A stretch of DNA of 64,000 nucleotides from Ardenticatenaceae bacterium (lineage in GTDB: Bacteria > Chloroflexota > Anaerolineae > Promineifilales > Promineifilaceae). The first letter of the stretch is position 1. Every line of letters starts with the position of its first letter. Under the pieces are notes generated by a model. The model saw only the letters and a program-made list of their open reading frames with translations, was not told where the DNA came from and made no database searches. Below are positions 38,280-47,180 of the stretch, piece after piece. Position numbers and translations under genes: made by a program. The stretch covers positions 1 through 64,000 of the forward strand of contig JASJCR010000017.1 in assembly GCA_030065875.1 (NCBI GenBank). The letters are read 5' to 3'.

Positions 38280-39266
38280 ATGTTTAATAATCTCTTTTAC
38301 CCTGAACGCTACCATGGCCACGGCCGCAAGCCTCCCTTCTTTGAAGGGTGGTACTTTAAACTGGTTGATCGCGAGGAAAACCATCGTCTGGCCGTTATCC
38401 CAGCCATTTTCAAACACCGAGACCCGGCCGAGCACCACGCCTTCATCCAAATTTTGAACGGCTTAGACGGAACGGCTACCTATCATCGTTACCCGGCAGA
38501 AGAGTTTTATGCTGCGCGAGATGATTTTGCGGTTGCCATTGACCAAAATCAGTTTTCAGTTCGCGAAATTTCCCTTGACATCCAGGATAAGCAGCGCACG
38601 GTAAAAGGAAAAATCGCTTTAAAAAACACGCAGCCGTGGCCGGTAACCTGGCGCTCTTTGGGGATCATGGGTCCTTACGGCTGGATTCCCTTTATGGAAT
38701 GCAACCATGGGGTGGTTAGCCTCGATCATACCCTGGATGGCGAGCTTGAAGTTGACGGGGAGCGGATAGATTTTAGCGGCGGCCGAGGATATCTGGAAAA
38801 GGATTGGGGAGCCGCGTTCCCGGCCGGCTATGTCTGGATGCAAACCAACCATTTCGACACCCCCGGTACCTCTTTTGTGGGCTCAATTGCTATCATCCCC
38901 TGGATCATGTCGTCATTTCCAGGTTTTATAATCGGCCTCTGGCATCAGCAAACGCTTTATCGCTTTGCCACCTATACAAATGCCAAAACCGTCCATCTGG
39001 AGCTCAAGGACAATCAAATACATTGGGTGGTTCAAGACGACCAATACCGCCTGGAAATTACCAGCCATCGAGCCCGCGGAGGCTTGCTTTATGGCCCCAG
39101 TCGCGAAAGTATGACTGAGCGGATTGGTGAAACGATGCTGGCGACGGTGGACCTGCAGCTAAGCAAGCGGAATAGCGCGGGGCAAATTTTGTTTCGTGAA
39201 ACCGGCCGATGCGCCGGTTTAGAGGTCCACGGGGATATAGAGCGACTGCTCGCTTTGCAAAGATGA
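38280..39266 (+). CDS. Tocopherol cyclase-like protein
   Basis: 328 aa. The N-terminal RKPPFFEGWYFKLV and the later MGPYGWIPFMECNHGVVSLDH and FSGGRGYLEKDWGAAFPAGYVWMQ blocks match the tocopherol cyclase family (PF14249), a lipocalin-like beta-barrel fold related to carotenoid 1,2-hydratases and AttH. No signal peptide or membrane helix. In plants the enzyme closes the chroman ring; here the location in a carotenoid cluster makes hydration or cyclisation of an isoprenoid a reasonable guess, but no substrate is shown. No start-proximal ribosome site is obvious. 23 bases upstream of cruF. Confidence 0.8.
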   Translation: MFNNLFYPERYHGHGRKPPFFEGWYFKLVDREENHRLAVIPAIFKHRDPAEHHAFIQILNGLDGTATYHRYPAEEFYAARDDFAVAIDQNQFSVREISLDIQDKQRTVKGKIALKNTQPWPVTWRSLGIMGPYGWIPFMECNHGVVSLDHTLDGELEVDGERIDFSGGRGYLEKDWGAAFPAGYVWMQTNHFDTPGTSFVGSIAIIPWIMSSFPGFIIGLWHQQTLYRFATYTNAKTVHLELKDNQIHWVVQDDQYRLEITSHRARGGLLYGPSRESMTERIGETMLATVDLQLSKRNSAGQILFRETGRCAGLEVHGDIERLLALQR

Positions 39267-39289
39267 GGGAATAAGCAAATAAATTAAAT

Positions 39290-40111
39290 GTGATGCAAGA
39301 TTATTTAAATTTCTCCGGTGAAAAACGACCCTCACTTGACTCGCTTAATCAAACGGGATGGCGTAAATCATCTATCCTGGGGCTGATTGTATGGTTCCTG
39401 ACGATGACCGCCGTTCCCATTGCCATTTGGGTTGTGGGAGAACGGTCGGTTAGCACCACGATGTTTTTAGCCACCGTTGCCCAGGCGACGTTGATCTTTA
39501 TTTTGCTTGGGCAGGCGTGGGGTGGGCCAAGGGCGTTACTCACGGCCGTCGGGGTGGCCTTTTTGGGATGGCTTGTTGAGTATATTGGCTCGAACACCGG
39601 TTTACCCTTTGGCACCTATCAATACACCGAGAAACTTCAGCCCCAAATCGCCCACGTGCCGGTGCTGGTGCCTCTGGCCTGGTTTATGATGCTGCCGGTT
39701 TGCTGGGCAGTAGCGGAAAAATTAGTCGGCCGTCCATCCGGCTGGCGTTTTATGGCTGCGGCCGCGGCCGCGATGACCGCCTGGGATCTTTTTCTCGATC
39801 CTCAAATGGTCAACTGGCAATTTTGGCTGTGGATGGATGTGCCCTCCATCAACTACTTTGGAATCCCTTTCCTCAACTATGCCGGCTGGTTCGTTTCATC
39901 CTGGATCATGACCGTCACCTTACGCCCTCCTTCCCTGCGCGCGATTTTCGTACCGATGATGACCGTTTATGTGATTGTATGGCTCATGCAAAGCGGCGGT
40001 CTGCTGCTCTTCTGGGGATTACCCGGCCCGGCCGTGGTCGGCTTTTTAGGGATGGGGTGCTTTGTTTGGGCAGTAAACCGGGAAAAGAGAGAAGAGAGAA
40101 TTAGCAAGTGA
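39290..40111 (+). CDS. cruF: Carotenoid biosynthesis protein, CruF-like
   Basis: 273 aa, about seven membrane helices. The LGWLVEYIGSNTGLPFGTYQY block and WDLFLDPQMVNWQFWLW motif are those of the CruF (carotenoid 1',2'-hydratase, DUF422) family, which hydrates the psi end of gamma-carotene or lycopene. Start is GTG 39290 or the next codon, ATG 39293. Ends in a four-base overlap with the PlsY-like gene. Fits with the CruC-like gene in the same unit. Confidence 0.87.
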   Translation: MMQDYLNFSGEKRPSLDSLNQTGWRKSSILGLIVWFLTMTAVPIAIWVVGERSVSTTMFLATVAQATLIFILLGQAWGGPRALLTAVGVAFLGWLVEYIGSNTGLPFGTYQYTEKLQPQIAHVPVLVPLAWFMMLPVCWAVAEKLVGRPSGWRFMAAAAAAMTAWDLFLDPQMVNWQFWLWMDVPSINYFGIPFLNYAGWFVSSWIMTVTLRPPSLRAIFVPMMTVYVIVWLMQSGGLLLFWGLPGPAVVGFLGMGCFVWAVNREKREERISK

Positions 40112-40722
40112 CACCCTTTCAAATTCTCTGGGTTTTTATCAGCTATCTGTTTGGAGCCCTGCCTCTGGCCTTGTGGATCGGCCGGCTGGCCGGCTACGAC
40201 ATTCGCGAGTATGGTGACGGCAATCCGGGAGCAACAAACGTCCTGCGCGCGGCCGGGCTCCGTTTGGGGGCGACCGCCTACCTGGCTGAGATTAGCAAAG
40301 CGGCGGTGCCTGTTGGCCTGGCCAACTATATTTTTGGCTGGTCCGGCTTGGTATTAATTCCCATTTCCCTGGCTCCGTCACTGGGTCACGCGTTTAGCAT
40401 CTTCCTGAGCGGCCGCGGTGGAAAAGCCCTTGCTTCCATCATGGGGGTGTGGATCGGTCTGACTTTGTATGAAATGCCGCTGGTTATGCTGCCGGTGCTG
40501 GTCTTGTGCTTCATACTGCTCGACAACGACGGCTGGTCGGTGTTGATCGCCGGTGGCGTGGGCTTACTTTACCTCCTGATTTTTAATCCTGACCCGATTT
40601 TCCTGGCGGTTCTGGTCTTGCAGCTGCTGCTGGTGATCTGGACCCATCGCACGGATCTGCGAGGGCGGCCGGGGGTGAGAGAGAGGTGGTTAAAAGACAA
40701 GAGACCAGAGACGAGAGATTAA
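40108..40722 (+). CDS. plsY: PlsY-family acyltransferase
   Basis: 204 aa, about five to six membrane helices. Family motifs: GDGNPGATNVLRAAG, LGHAFSIFLSGRGGKALAS, and a later hydrophobic C-terminal half with the usual end. PlsY acylates glycerol-3-phosphate from acyl-phosphate. Start is GTG 40108, overlapping the cruF stop. Because it lies between CruF and a CruC-like transferase, it may be a dedicated paralogue that acylates a carotenoid glycoside, or simply the housekeeping enzyme. The final codons are made of short-word repeat sequence. Confidence 0.85.
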   Translation: MTPFQILWVFISYLFGALPLALWIGRLAGYDIREYGDGNPGATNVLRAAGLRLGATAYLAEISKAAVPVGLANYIFGWSGLVLIPISLAPSLGHAFSIFLSGRGGKALASIMGVWIGLTLYEMPLVMLPVLVLCFILLDNDGWSVLIAGGVGLLYLLIFNPDPIFLAVLVLQLLLVIWTHRTDLRGRPGVRERWLKDKRPETRD

Positions 40723-40731
40723 CGATCATTT

Positions 40732-41856
40732 ATGATTTCACCGCTCACAATTTATTTGATCGTCGCCGGCTTTTTTCTGTGGATATTTATTCTCACGGCC
40801 ATCAGCAATCTTTTTTTTTATCCACATCTGCAATCTGCCTCCAATCCAGAAGACGGTTTTCTGCTATCCATTTGCATTCCAGCCCGCAATGAAGCGGATG
40901 GGATCAGCCAAACCATTTTCTCGATCTTGGCCCAGACCTATGAAAACTTCGAGCTGTTAATTCTTGATGATCAATCAACCGACCAGACGGCCGATATTGT
41001 AACCGGATGGGCGAAAAGAGACGGTCGGGTTAAACTTTTTCGGGGGGAACCCCTGCCGGAAAAATGGCTGGGTAAAAATTGGGCGTGTCATCAGCTCAGC
41101 CAGCACGCCCGAGGGGAAATGGTGCTTTTTACCGACGCGGATGTAACCTGGAAACCGGAGGCCTTGGCCGCTCTGCTGGCCCATCAAAGAAAAACACAGG
41201 CGGCCCTTTTAACCGTCTGGCCCAATCAAATAACCGCAACCTGGGGCGAGCGGCTGGTTGTCCCCCTGATGAAATTTGCCATTTTTAGCTACTTGCCCAT
41301 CGTGGCGGTCCATTTTCTGCCGTGGCCAATTTTTGCGGCCGCAAACGGGCAGGTGCTGCTGTTTACCAAAGCGCAGTATCGGGCGATTGGCGGCCATCAA
41401 GCGGTTAAAAACAAAATCGTCGAGGATGTGGCTTTTGCCCAGGCGGTCAAGCGCTCCGGCGGCCGTTTGCGCATGGTTGACGGGGGATCTTTGATCTTCT
41501 GCCGTATGTATCAGGCATGGTCAGAGGTTCTAAAGGGATTTGGCAAAAATATTTTAGCCGGTCACGGGAACAGCGTGCCGTTTTTAGCTACATCGACGAT
41601 TTGGCATTGGGCAGCATTTGTTGTCCCCTGGATTCTGGTGTTGGTTTGGCCGGTCCCTGCGGTTATCTTTATTTGGGTTTCAGCGATTTTTCTGCGATTT
41701 TTGAGCGAAATGATCGCCGAACGCCAACCGGTAAAGGCGTTCCTGCACGCCCTCACCATGCCGCTGGGGGTTATTTTAATGACCAGGATCGCCCTGCAGG
41801 CGGTGTGGTGGCATTATGGGGAGGGGCCGGAATGGAAAGGGCGAAAAGCGTTATGA
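40732..41856 (+). CDS. cruC: Glycosyltransferase, CruC-like
   Basis: 374 aa GT2 enzyme with an N-terminal membrane anchor (LIVAGFFLWIFILTAISNLFF), a GT-A domain (LDDQSTDQTADIV near 81, FTDADVTWKPEAL DxD near 128, KIVEDVAFAQAVKRSGG near 228) and two to three C-terminal helices. The form and the place next to CruF agree with carotenoid 1'-O-glycosyltransferase (CruC). Overlaps the next gene by four bases (ATGA), so it is translationally coupled to the desaturase. Confidence 0.75.
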   Translation: MISPLTIYLIVAGFFLWIFILTAISNLFFYPHLQSASNPEDGFLLSICIPARNEADGISQTIFSILAQTYENFELLILDDQSTDQTADIVTGWAKRDGRVKLFRGEPLPEKWLGKNWACHQLSQHARGEMVLFTDADVTWKPEALAALLAHQRKTQAALLTVWPNQITATWGERLVVPLMKFAIFSYLPIVAVHFLPWPIFAAANGQVLLFTKAQYRAIGGHQAVKNKIVEDVAFAQAVKRSGGRLRMVDGGSLIFCRMYQAWSEVLKGFGKNILAGHGNSVPFLATSTIWHWAAFVVPWILVLVWPVPAVIFIWVSAIFLRFLSEMIAERQPVKAFLHALTMPLGVILMTRIALQAVWWHYGEGPEWKGRKAL

Positions 41857-43337
41857 GTAAAAATGATGGTGTTGTCATTATCGGGGCCGGCATCGGCGGC
41901 ATGAGCGCCGCCATTCGCCTGGCGGCAGCCGGCCGGTCGGTGACCATCCTCGAGCAAAATGAGCGAGTGGGCGGCAAGATGGGGCAAATCATGCGCGACG
42001 GGTACCGCTGGGACACCGGTCCTTCGGTTATTACTATGCGCCATGTATTTGAAGATTTGTTTGCCGCAGCCGGCCGCAAGCTCGATGATTATTTAACGCT
42101 CGAGCCGCTCGAGCCGCTCACCCGCTACTTTTATCAGGATGGGACAATTTTAGACGCTTCGGCCGATCTACCAACGATGCTTTCCCAAATTGAAGCGCTA
42201 AATCCCAACGACGTGGAAGGGTACCTCGCTTATTTGGCATATGCCGCCCGCATTCACCGCATCACCGGCCCGGTTTTTATTTACGATCAACCCCCTACCC
42301 CCAGCAGCTTTTTGCGCGTGCCTTTTCCAGATTGGTTTAAAGTGGATGGGCTGCGCAAAATGAGCACCGCCATCGACAATTTTGTTCAGGCGCCGCAGTT
42401 GAGGCAGCTCCTCGGCCGGTTTGCGACCTATACTGGCGCCAGCCCTTATCTCGCCCCGGCAACGTTAAACGTCATCGCCCACGTCGAGTTAAACGGGGGG
42501 GTTTGGTACCCTCGAGGCGGGGTTTATGCGGTGGCCAAGGCTTATGAGCGGCTGGCCGGTGAATTGGGGGTCGAAATTCGAACCAATCAGCCGGTTGAAA
42601 AAATCGTTGTGGACGCAAACAGGCGGATTAAAGGGGTTGAGGCGGCTGGTGAATTGATCCCGGCCGCGGCGGTCATCGCCAATGTCGATGTGGCTACCGT
42701 TTATCAAAAATTGCTTCCCCAAACCCCGGCCATTCAGAAAAAAGCGCAAAAGCTGGTACAAATGGAATCATCATGCTCCGGCTTTATCCTGCTTTATGGC
42801 GTAGAAGGGACCCATCAGGCGCTGGCTCATCACAACATCTTTTTTTCAAAGGATTATCCGGCCGAGTTTGAGTCGATATTTAAAGACGGGCAAATGCCGG
42901 GCGACCCTACGATTTATGCGGCCATCACCTCCAAAAGTGATCCGGATCACGCGCCGCAGGGGTGTGAAAATTGGTTTATTCTGGTCAACGCTCCCCCTCT
43001 GGGAGCCAACTGGGATTGGGATGCTGAGGGGGATCGCTATGAAGCTCATATTCTGGATCTGCTGGCCGCTCGGGGATTTGACCTGCGAGATAAAATTCGG
43101 GTGCGGCAGCGGCTCACGCCGCATGACCTGGAAGGGATGACCGGTGCAGCCCGCGGTGCTCTCTATGGCACCTCCTCGAACAGCATGTGGGCTGCCTTTC
43201 GACGGCCGCACAACCGGTCGGCCGAAATTGAGGGTCTCTATTTTTGTGGTGGAACAACCCATCCGGGGGGTGGAGTGCCCATGGTCACCCTATCGGGAAA
43301 GGTGGCTGCGGAGTTAATCATCAACGGCCGGTCGTAA
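41853..43337 (+). CDS. crtI: CrtI-type carotenoid desaturase
   Basis: 494 aa from ATG 41853, which overlaps the cruC stop; the frame is open upstream only as a shadow of cruC. FAD-binding N-terminus VVIIGAGIGGMSAAIRLAAAG followed by EQNERVGGKMGQ, and C-terminal GLYFCGGTTHPGGGVPMVTLSG are diagnostic. It would introduce the conjugated double bonds into phytoene or act at a later desaturation step (CrtD-like), which sequence alone does not resolve. No phytoene synthase gene is present in the window. Confidence 0.87.
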   Translation: MSKNDGVVIIGAGIGGMSAAIRLAAAGRSVTILEQNERVGGKMGQIMRDGYRWDTGPSVITMRHVFEDLFAAAGRKLDDYLTLEPLEPLTRYFYQDGTILDASADLPTMLSQIEALNPNDVEGYLAYLAYAARIHRITGPVFIYDQPPTPSSFLRVPFPDWFKVDGLRKMSTAIDNFVQAPQLRQLLGRFATYTGASPYLAPATLNVIAHVELNGGVWYPRGGVYAVAKAYERLAGELGVEIRTNQPVEKIVVDANRRIKGVEAAGELIPAAAVIANVDVATVYQKLLPQTPAIQKKAQKLVQMESSCSGFILLYGVEGTHQALAHHNIFFSKDYPAEFESIFKDGQMPGDPTIYAAITSKSDPDHAPQGCENWFILVNAPPLGANWDWDAEGDRYEAHILDLLAARGFDLRDKIRVRQRLTPHDLEGMTGAARGALYGTSSNSMWAAFRRPHNRSAEIEGLYFCGGTTHPGGGVPMVTLSGKVAAELIINGRS

Positions 43338-43437
43338 GATCGTTACTGGTTTATTGGTCTATTGGTTATTGGTTTATTAGTTATTGGTTTATTGGCTATT
43401 GACCATTGATTATTGGCTATTGATCATTGATTCGAGG
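43338..43437. repeat. Short-word array of 'ttattggt' type
   Basis: About 100 bases of near-tandem 'ttattggtttattggctattgatt' words between crtI and the DUF1684 gene. Open reading through it (to 43384) is an artefact. Copies are degenerate and too short and close for CRISPR. Confidence 0.6.
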
Positions 43438-43443
43438 TATTCC

Positions 43444-44061
43444 ATGTCTATCCCGCTCCAATTGGCCGACTGGCGGCGTCAGGTCGCAGAGCTTTACGCC
43501 AATGTGCGCTGCACCGCGCTTGAAAATCCTTTTCAGGCGTGGAGTCTATTTCGGGTGAAACGCGATTGGCTGTTCGCCCATCACCCCCAAACCGCGTTAA
43601 GTGAGCAGCAGCTCCATCAATTTAGCGGCCTGCCGTATTTTAATTACAATCCCGCAGCACGGGTGATCGGCCGTATTGATACCCTGGTTCGACCCGAATC
43701 TTTTACGGTTGATTTAACCTACGACGGCCGTTTTACCTACACTCGGGTGGCTCAAGCTCGTTTTGAGTGGGAGGGGGAAGCGGCCGCCTTGAATGTCTAT
43801 CAAATTGAGGGGTACGGTGGCGGCATCTTTTTGCCGTTCAAAGATGAAACCAGCGGGAAATCAACCTACGGCGGTGGGCGGTATCTATACGATACGATCA
43901 AAGGGGCGGATCTCGGTGCTGATGAATGGGAAATCGTGCTGGACTTTAATTTTAGCTACAATCCCAGCTGTGCCTACAGCGGCCGTTGGGTTTGCCCGCT
44001 GTCCCCTGAAGAAAATCGGCTGCCTTTCGCCGTTCAGGCAGGAGAGAAAATATTTGCGTAA
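43444..44061 (+). CDS. DUF1684 domain protein
   Basis: 205 aa from ATG 43444, which follows GAGG; the upstream frame lies in the repeat array. Contains WSLFRVKRDWLFAHHPQTAL near 30, then PYFNYNPAARV and the family signature GGIFLPFKDETSGKSTYGGGRYLYD, and PSCAYSGRWVCPLSPEENRLPF near the end. DUF1684 proteins are common in bacteria and of unknown function. Cytoplasmic as seen. Convergent with the HD gene 11 bases away. Confidence 0.85.
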   Translation: MSIPLQLADWRRQVAELYANVRCTALENPFQAWSLFRVKRDWLFAHHPQTALSEQQLHQFSGLPYFNYNPAARVIGRIDTLVRPESFTVDLTYDGRFTYTRVAQARFEWEGEAAALNVYQIEGYGGGIFLPFKDETSGKSTYGGGRYLYDTIKGADLGADEWEIVLDFNFSYNPSCAYSGRWVCPLSPEENRLPFAVQAGEKIFA

Positions 44062-44072
44062 GGATTAATCGA

Positions 44073-45053
44073 TTAATCCTTCTTCTGACTCATTTTCCAC
44101 ACCCCATTTTTGCGGGCCACATACGACAGGCGCAGTTCTCCAAATGACGGGTCCCAATGGGAAAGGGGGTGGTATTCCCCGTTATGCCAAACGTCGGGAT
44201 CAATGGTGCGAATTTTTGTCGATAGCACAAACTCCGGCGTCGTTTCATCCCATACAAAGCGCACATCCGGCCGAATCGGTTCCAGCAAATCACGGAGCTG
44301 TGGATCAGCCGCTGCGTTCAATTTTTTCCATACTTCAGCGTCGGTTAACCAAAGATCGTCCATATTCAGATGATCCTCGGAGAACGCATAACGCAGGGCG
44401 CGCGCCGTGCACTCATACAGCCCCACCTCATGAAAATTTGACCAGCTGTAATCATCGGTTTTGATAAAGGTCTCCCCCATCCAGCGGGCGGTGTCTAAAT
44501 CGGTAACGATCATCCGGCCGTCCACGGCAGCCAGGTGATCGAGCACGCGGGAGACATCTGCCGCGGTGGCCAGGTTAAACCCAGTTGCGTCCCGTAAAAA
44601 GTAATCGAGGCGATCCGCACACAGGCGCGGGGCAGGCTGTTCCAGCAGCGGATAAGGAGATTCTTCGAGAAAATCGTGCCAGTTATAACCGTACTGCTGC
44701 AAGATGTGTGGCAAATCGGTTTGGGCCACGTAGGATTCTTTAACTTCTTCGTGATAAGCCTGGCTGGCGGCCGAATCAAATACGTGATCGATGACGTGAC
44801 TAAACGCCGTGTGGCTGACGTCATGCAGCAAAGCCGCAATTTGCTCTGACAACGCTCCCCCCAGGCGACGGACAACCATCATCGCCCCCATCGAATGTTC
44901 AAAGCGGGTTATTGGAGGGGTTAAATCAATCAAACCGGAAATACCGTGCTGCAAAACGCCGTGAAGACGCTGAACCGCTCGACTGTTGATCAAATCGATT
45001 AATACCGGTTCTGAAATCTCTGTGGGGCCGTAGATCGAATCGTGATAAATCAT
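44073..45053 (-). CDS. HD-superfamily phosphohydrolase (dGTPase-like)
   Basis: 326 aa. HD motif: His53 in RFEHSMGAM, His77-Asp78 in LLHDVSHTAFSH and later acidic residues (CADRLDYFLRD, near 155). This is the SAMHD1/dNTPase-like group, which removes triphosphate or phosphate from nucleotides. The substrate is unknown. 15 bases after the phospholipase C-like gene, so it belongs to a three-gene operon. Confidence 0.87.
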   Translation of the reverse strand: MIYHDSIYGPTEISEPVLIDLINSRAVQRLHGVLQHGISGLIDLTPPITRFEHSMGAMMVVRRLGGALSEQIAALLHDVSHTAFSHVIDHVFDSAASQAYHEEVKESYVAQTDLPHILQQYGYNWHDFLEESPYPLLEQPAPRLCADRLDYFLRDATGFNLATAADVSRVLDHLAAVDGRMIVTDLDTARWMGETFIKTDDYSWSNFHEVGLYECTARALRYAFSEDHLNMDDLWLTDAEVWKKLNAAADPQLRDLLEPIRPDVRFVWDETTPEFVLSTKIRTIDPDVWHNGEYHPLSHWDPSFGELRLSYVARKNGVWKMSQKKD

Positions 45054-45068
45054 AATGCGAAGTGACTG

Positions 45069-45800
45069 TTAAAAGTCAACCATTTTAAGCCCGTCGGTTA
45101 CGGCGAGGCTCAATGTCTCCTCCACCCATTTAAGATCGGCTCGTTCAAAAACGTTTTTCCTCATCCAGTCAGGGTCATCGAGCAGCCTCTGAAATTTTCG
45201 GGCCGGCATCCTCATCCGTTTGGCATAAATGGCAATGGTTTGGCTGGGAGACTCAGGCTGAAGCTGGGTCACAATCAGCGACTGCCACTCTTTTAGGTGA
45301 CATTCCGGGTCAAACGGCAGCCGAGAGGTGGCATCAGCGGCCTTTAAAACGGCCGTCGTTTCGGGAGTTAAGGCGGCCTGGGCTTCCCGATCGAGGTAGG
45401 TGAGCAAAATATTGTGGGCGGTAAACCTTCCATATCTGTCAAGCCACGACCCCTCCCGAAACCGGGGGGTCAGCACTCGATGATCCCATAAAAGGTCAAA
45501 GTGCAAATGAATGCCGTATCCAAGAACAAAAGCGGCCTGGTTGGGGTTCTCAATTGGAGACGGCCGCAGCTCAGGGAACCGCTCTAACATGCGGTCAAAG
45601 GCACCATAATCATCCTTCTCGGGGGGAATCGAATAGAAGTGGGTTACATCCCGGGGAATGTTGCAAATCGCTTGAAAGTCGGGGGCGATATTGCCCAAAT
45701 AAAAAGCGGGCCAGTGGTCTTCCAGCCAGTGGAGCGCATGGGGTTCTAGCTGTGCGCGCAGCTTTTGAACCATATGAAGATGCATGAATGGGGTGGGCAT
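45069..45800 (-). CDS. Zinc-dependent phospholipase C-like protein
   Basis: 243 aa. Multiple conserved His/Asp residues of the zinc phospholipase C/P1 nuclease-like fold: MHLHMVQ at the start, FYLGNIAPDF, DVTHFYS, and FVLGYGIHLHFDLLWDHRV. The intracellular form lacks a signal peptide. Such proteins bind three zinc ions; the substrate is unknown. Start codon follows the lytic transglycosylase stop by 29 bases. Confidence 0.8.
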   Translation of the reverse strand: MPTPFMHLHMVQKLRAQLEPHALHWLEDHWPAFYLGNIAPDFQAICNIPRDVTHFYSIPPEKDDYGAFDRMLERFPELRPSPIENPNQAAFVLGYGIHLHFDLLWDHRVLTPRFREGSWLDRYGRFTAHNILLTYLDREAQAALTPETTAVLKAADATSRLPFDPECHLKEWQSLIVTQLQPESPSQTIAIYAKRMRMPARKFQRLLDDPDWMRKNVFERADLKWVEETLSLAVTDGLKMVDF

Positions 45801-45829
45801 GATGAGTTAATTTATTGTTTTTGCGCAGG

Positions 45830-46795
45830 TCATCGATGCCAATCTGGGCAGGAAGAAGGGGCAAACCAGCGGGTACTTTGGGTGCCGCGTAATCGATTGA
45901 GGGAGGGTAGGCAGGCCAGGATCACCCTGGGGCTTTTTCCTTTGGATACGACATCTTTGGCATCGACCAATCCCATGCGGACCGTCAGATCTGGCTCAAT
46001 GCCATCGCTGCTGCCAAACATAATCGGATCTGGAGATGGGGTCACAATCGCCACCGGAACGATATGGGCTTTTACGCGGTAGTGGGTGCCGTCTTCCGCC
46101 AGATAATCATAGAGCAGGTGTGGGGCATACGTTCGCAAACCGGAAACCGGTTGATCACCTAAAACAAGAAGGGTATCGCTGGTGACATAGCCATAGTTCA
46201 TGTCCACAGCGAGGGTCCACCGTGAGGCGATATCCGGCTCGATCCCGCTGCGAATGAGGACGGCTCGGCTGTACTCATCGAGAATATCCGCGGCGTACTG
46301 TTGGGGAATTGACTTTGTCGCTTCACGCCACCCGCCCGCATAGGCAGCCAGCGCGGCCGAAATATCGCCACCGGACTGGCGGATAATATCGGTTAAAATC
46401 GCCACTCCCCAGCGCAAATTGACTCCAGGGTCGGTTAACTCTTCCGGCTCTGGCCGCCACTCCATACCTGGCCCAGAAGGCATCACCCCCATTAACCCTA
46501 CCGCGCCCAGGCGGCTTACCCCGGTGGGATTTCCGTCACTTTCCGCGTCAATAACGGCCGCCACAAAATCGGGGTCGATCCCGTTAATTTCTGCGACTTT
46601 TCCAATTTGCATCGACCAACGTTGAATTCCATCTGGCCAGTAAGGGGACAGGATTTTTGTCTTGGTTTCTTTTGGGGTGAAACTTTGATTAAATCGACCG
46701 CTGACGGCCGATTCGGCCGTTGGGATAGCCGAAAGCGTCACTCCAACCAAAATTAGAATTAACAGTATGGCGCATTTGGCGTGACGAATAAACAT
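45830..46795 (-). CDS. Secreted lytic transglycosylase (SLT domain)
   Basis: 321 aa. N-terminal signal peptide or anchor (residues ~8-30), then a lysozyme-like SLT domain: ESDGNPTGVSRLGAVGLMGVMP with the catalytic Glu85, and LRWGVAILTDI and ALAAYAGGW, all classic. The C-terminal third (from ~200) is an unknown beta-rich region with RVILACLPSLNRLRG-like end. It would cut peptidoglycan with formation of 1,6-anhydroMurNAc outside the membrane. First gene of the minus-strand unit. Confidence 0.9.
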   Translation of the reverse strand: MFIRHAKCAILLILILVGVTLSAIPTAESAVSGRFNQSFTPKETKTKILSPYWPDGIQRWSMQIGKVAEINGIDPDFVAAVIDAESDGNPTGVSRLGAVGLMGVMPSGPGMEWRPEPEELTDPGVNLRWGVAILTDIIRQSGGDISAALAAYAGGWREATKSIPQQYAADILDEYSRAVLIRSGIEPDIASRWTLAVDMNYGYVTSDTLLVLGDQPVSGLRTYAPHLLYDYLAEDGTHYRVKAHIVPVAIVTPSPDPIMFGSSDGIEPDLTVRMGLVDAKDVVSKGKSPRVILACLPSLNRLRGTQSTRWFAPSSCPDWHR

Positions 46796-47088
46796 GACTT
46801 TTCTTTGTCATTCATTTTAGTCTGCTGGTGAGTAATGGTCAATCCTTTTCGGAACCTTTTTCTAATCTGCTCCCTTAGAATTGCCAATCGACCTACCAAC
46901 GATCTTATAAACCTGTTTTTCAACTCCATTATTGGCCCTGGTTTCTGCAGAGCTCCACAGGGGCAGGAATAAAATCAGAGTCAATATGTGAAATCCACGG
47001 CTGGTTTTTATCGGGATCCACTGAAAGCGACCTCAATTTGAGCGCGTAAACAGATCAACCGATCTGAAATTTAATCAGCAATTCATAA
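46796..47088. other. Divergent gap upstream of lexA
   Basis: Non-coding. Contains CAGATC AACC GATCTG (47051-47066), a small inverted repeat next to the lexA promoter; otherwise nothing recognised. Confidence 0.5.
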
Positions 47089-47118
47089 TTGACATCGAAC
47101 AGGTGTTCGTGGTAGAAT
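47089..47118 (+). promoter_or_regulatory. lexA promoter with LexA box
   Basis: TTGACA (47089-47094), 18 bases, TAGAAT (47113-47118). The palindrome CGAACAGGTGTTCG (47096-47109) lies between them, so bound LexA would block RNA polymerase. GAACATATGAGC just after is a half-site. This is the standard autoregulatory arrangement. Confidence 0.9.
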
Positions 47119-47180
47119 GCTGAACATATGAGCGATTCATTTGTTCTATAACCATTTGAATTGTCAAACAGGAGAAAACA

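Noticed and set aside
41517-41852. N-terminal extension of the CrtI frame
   Set aside because: It is the cruC sequence read in another frame; the ATGA overlap and FAD-motif position fix the start at 41853.
43338-43437. CRISPR array
   Set aside because: Units are only 7-9 bases, degenerate and without unique spacers.
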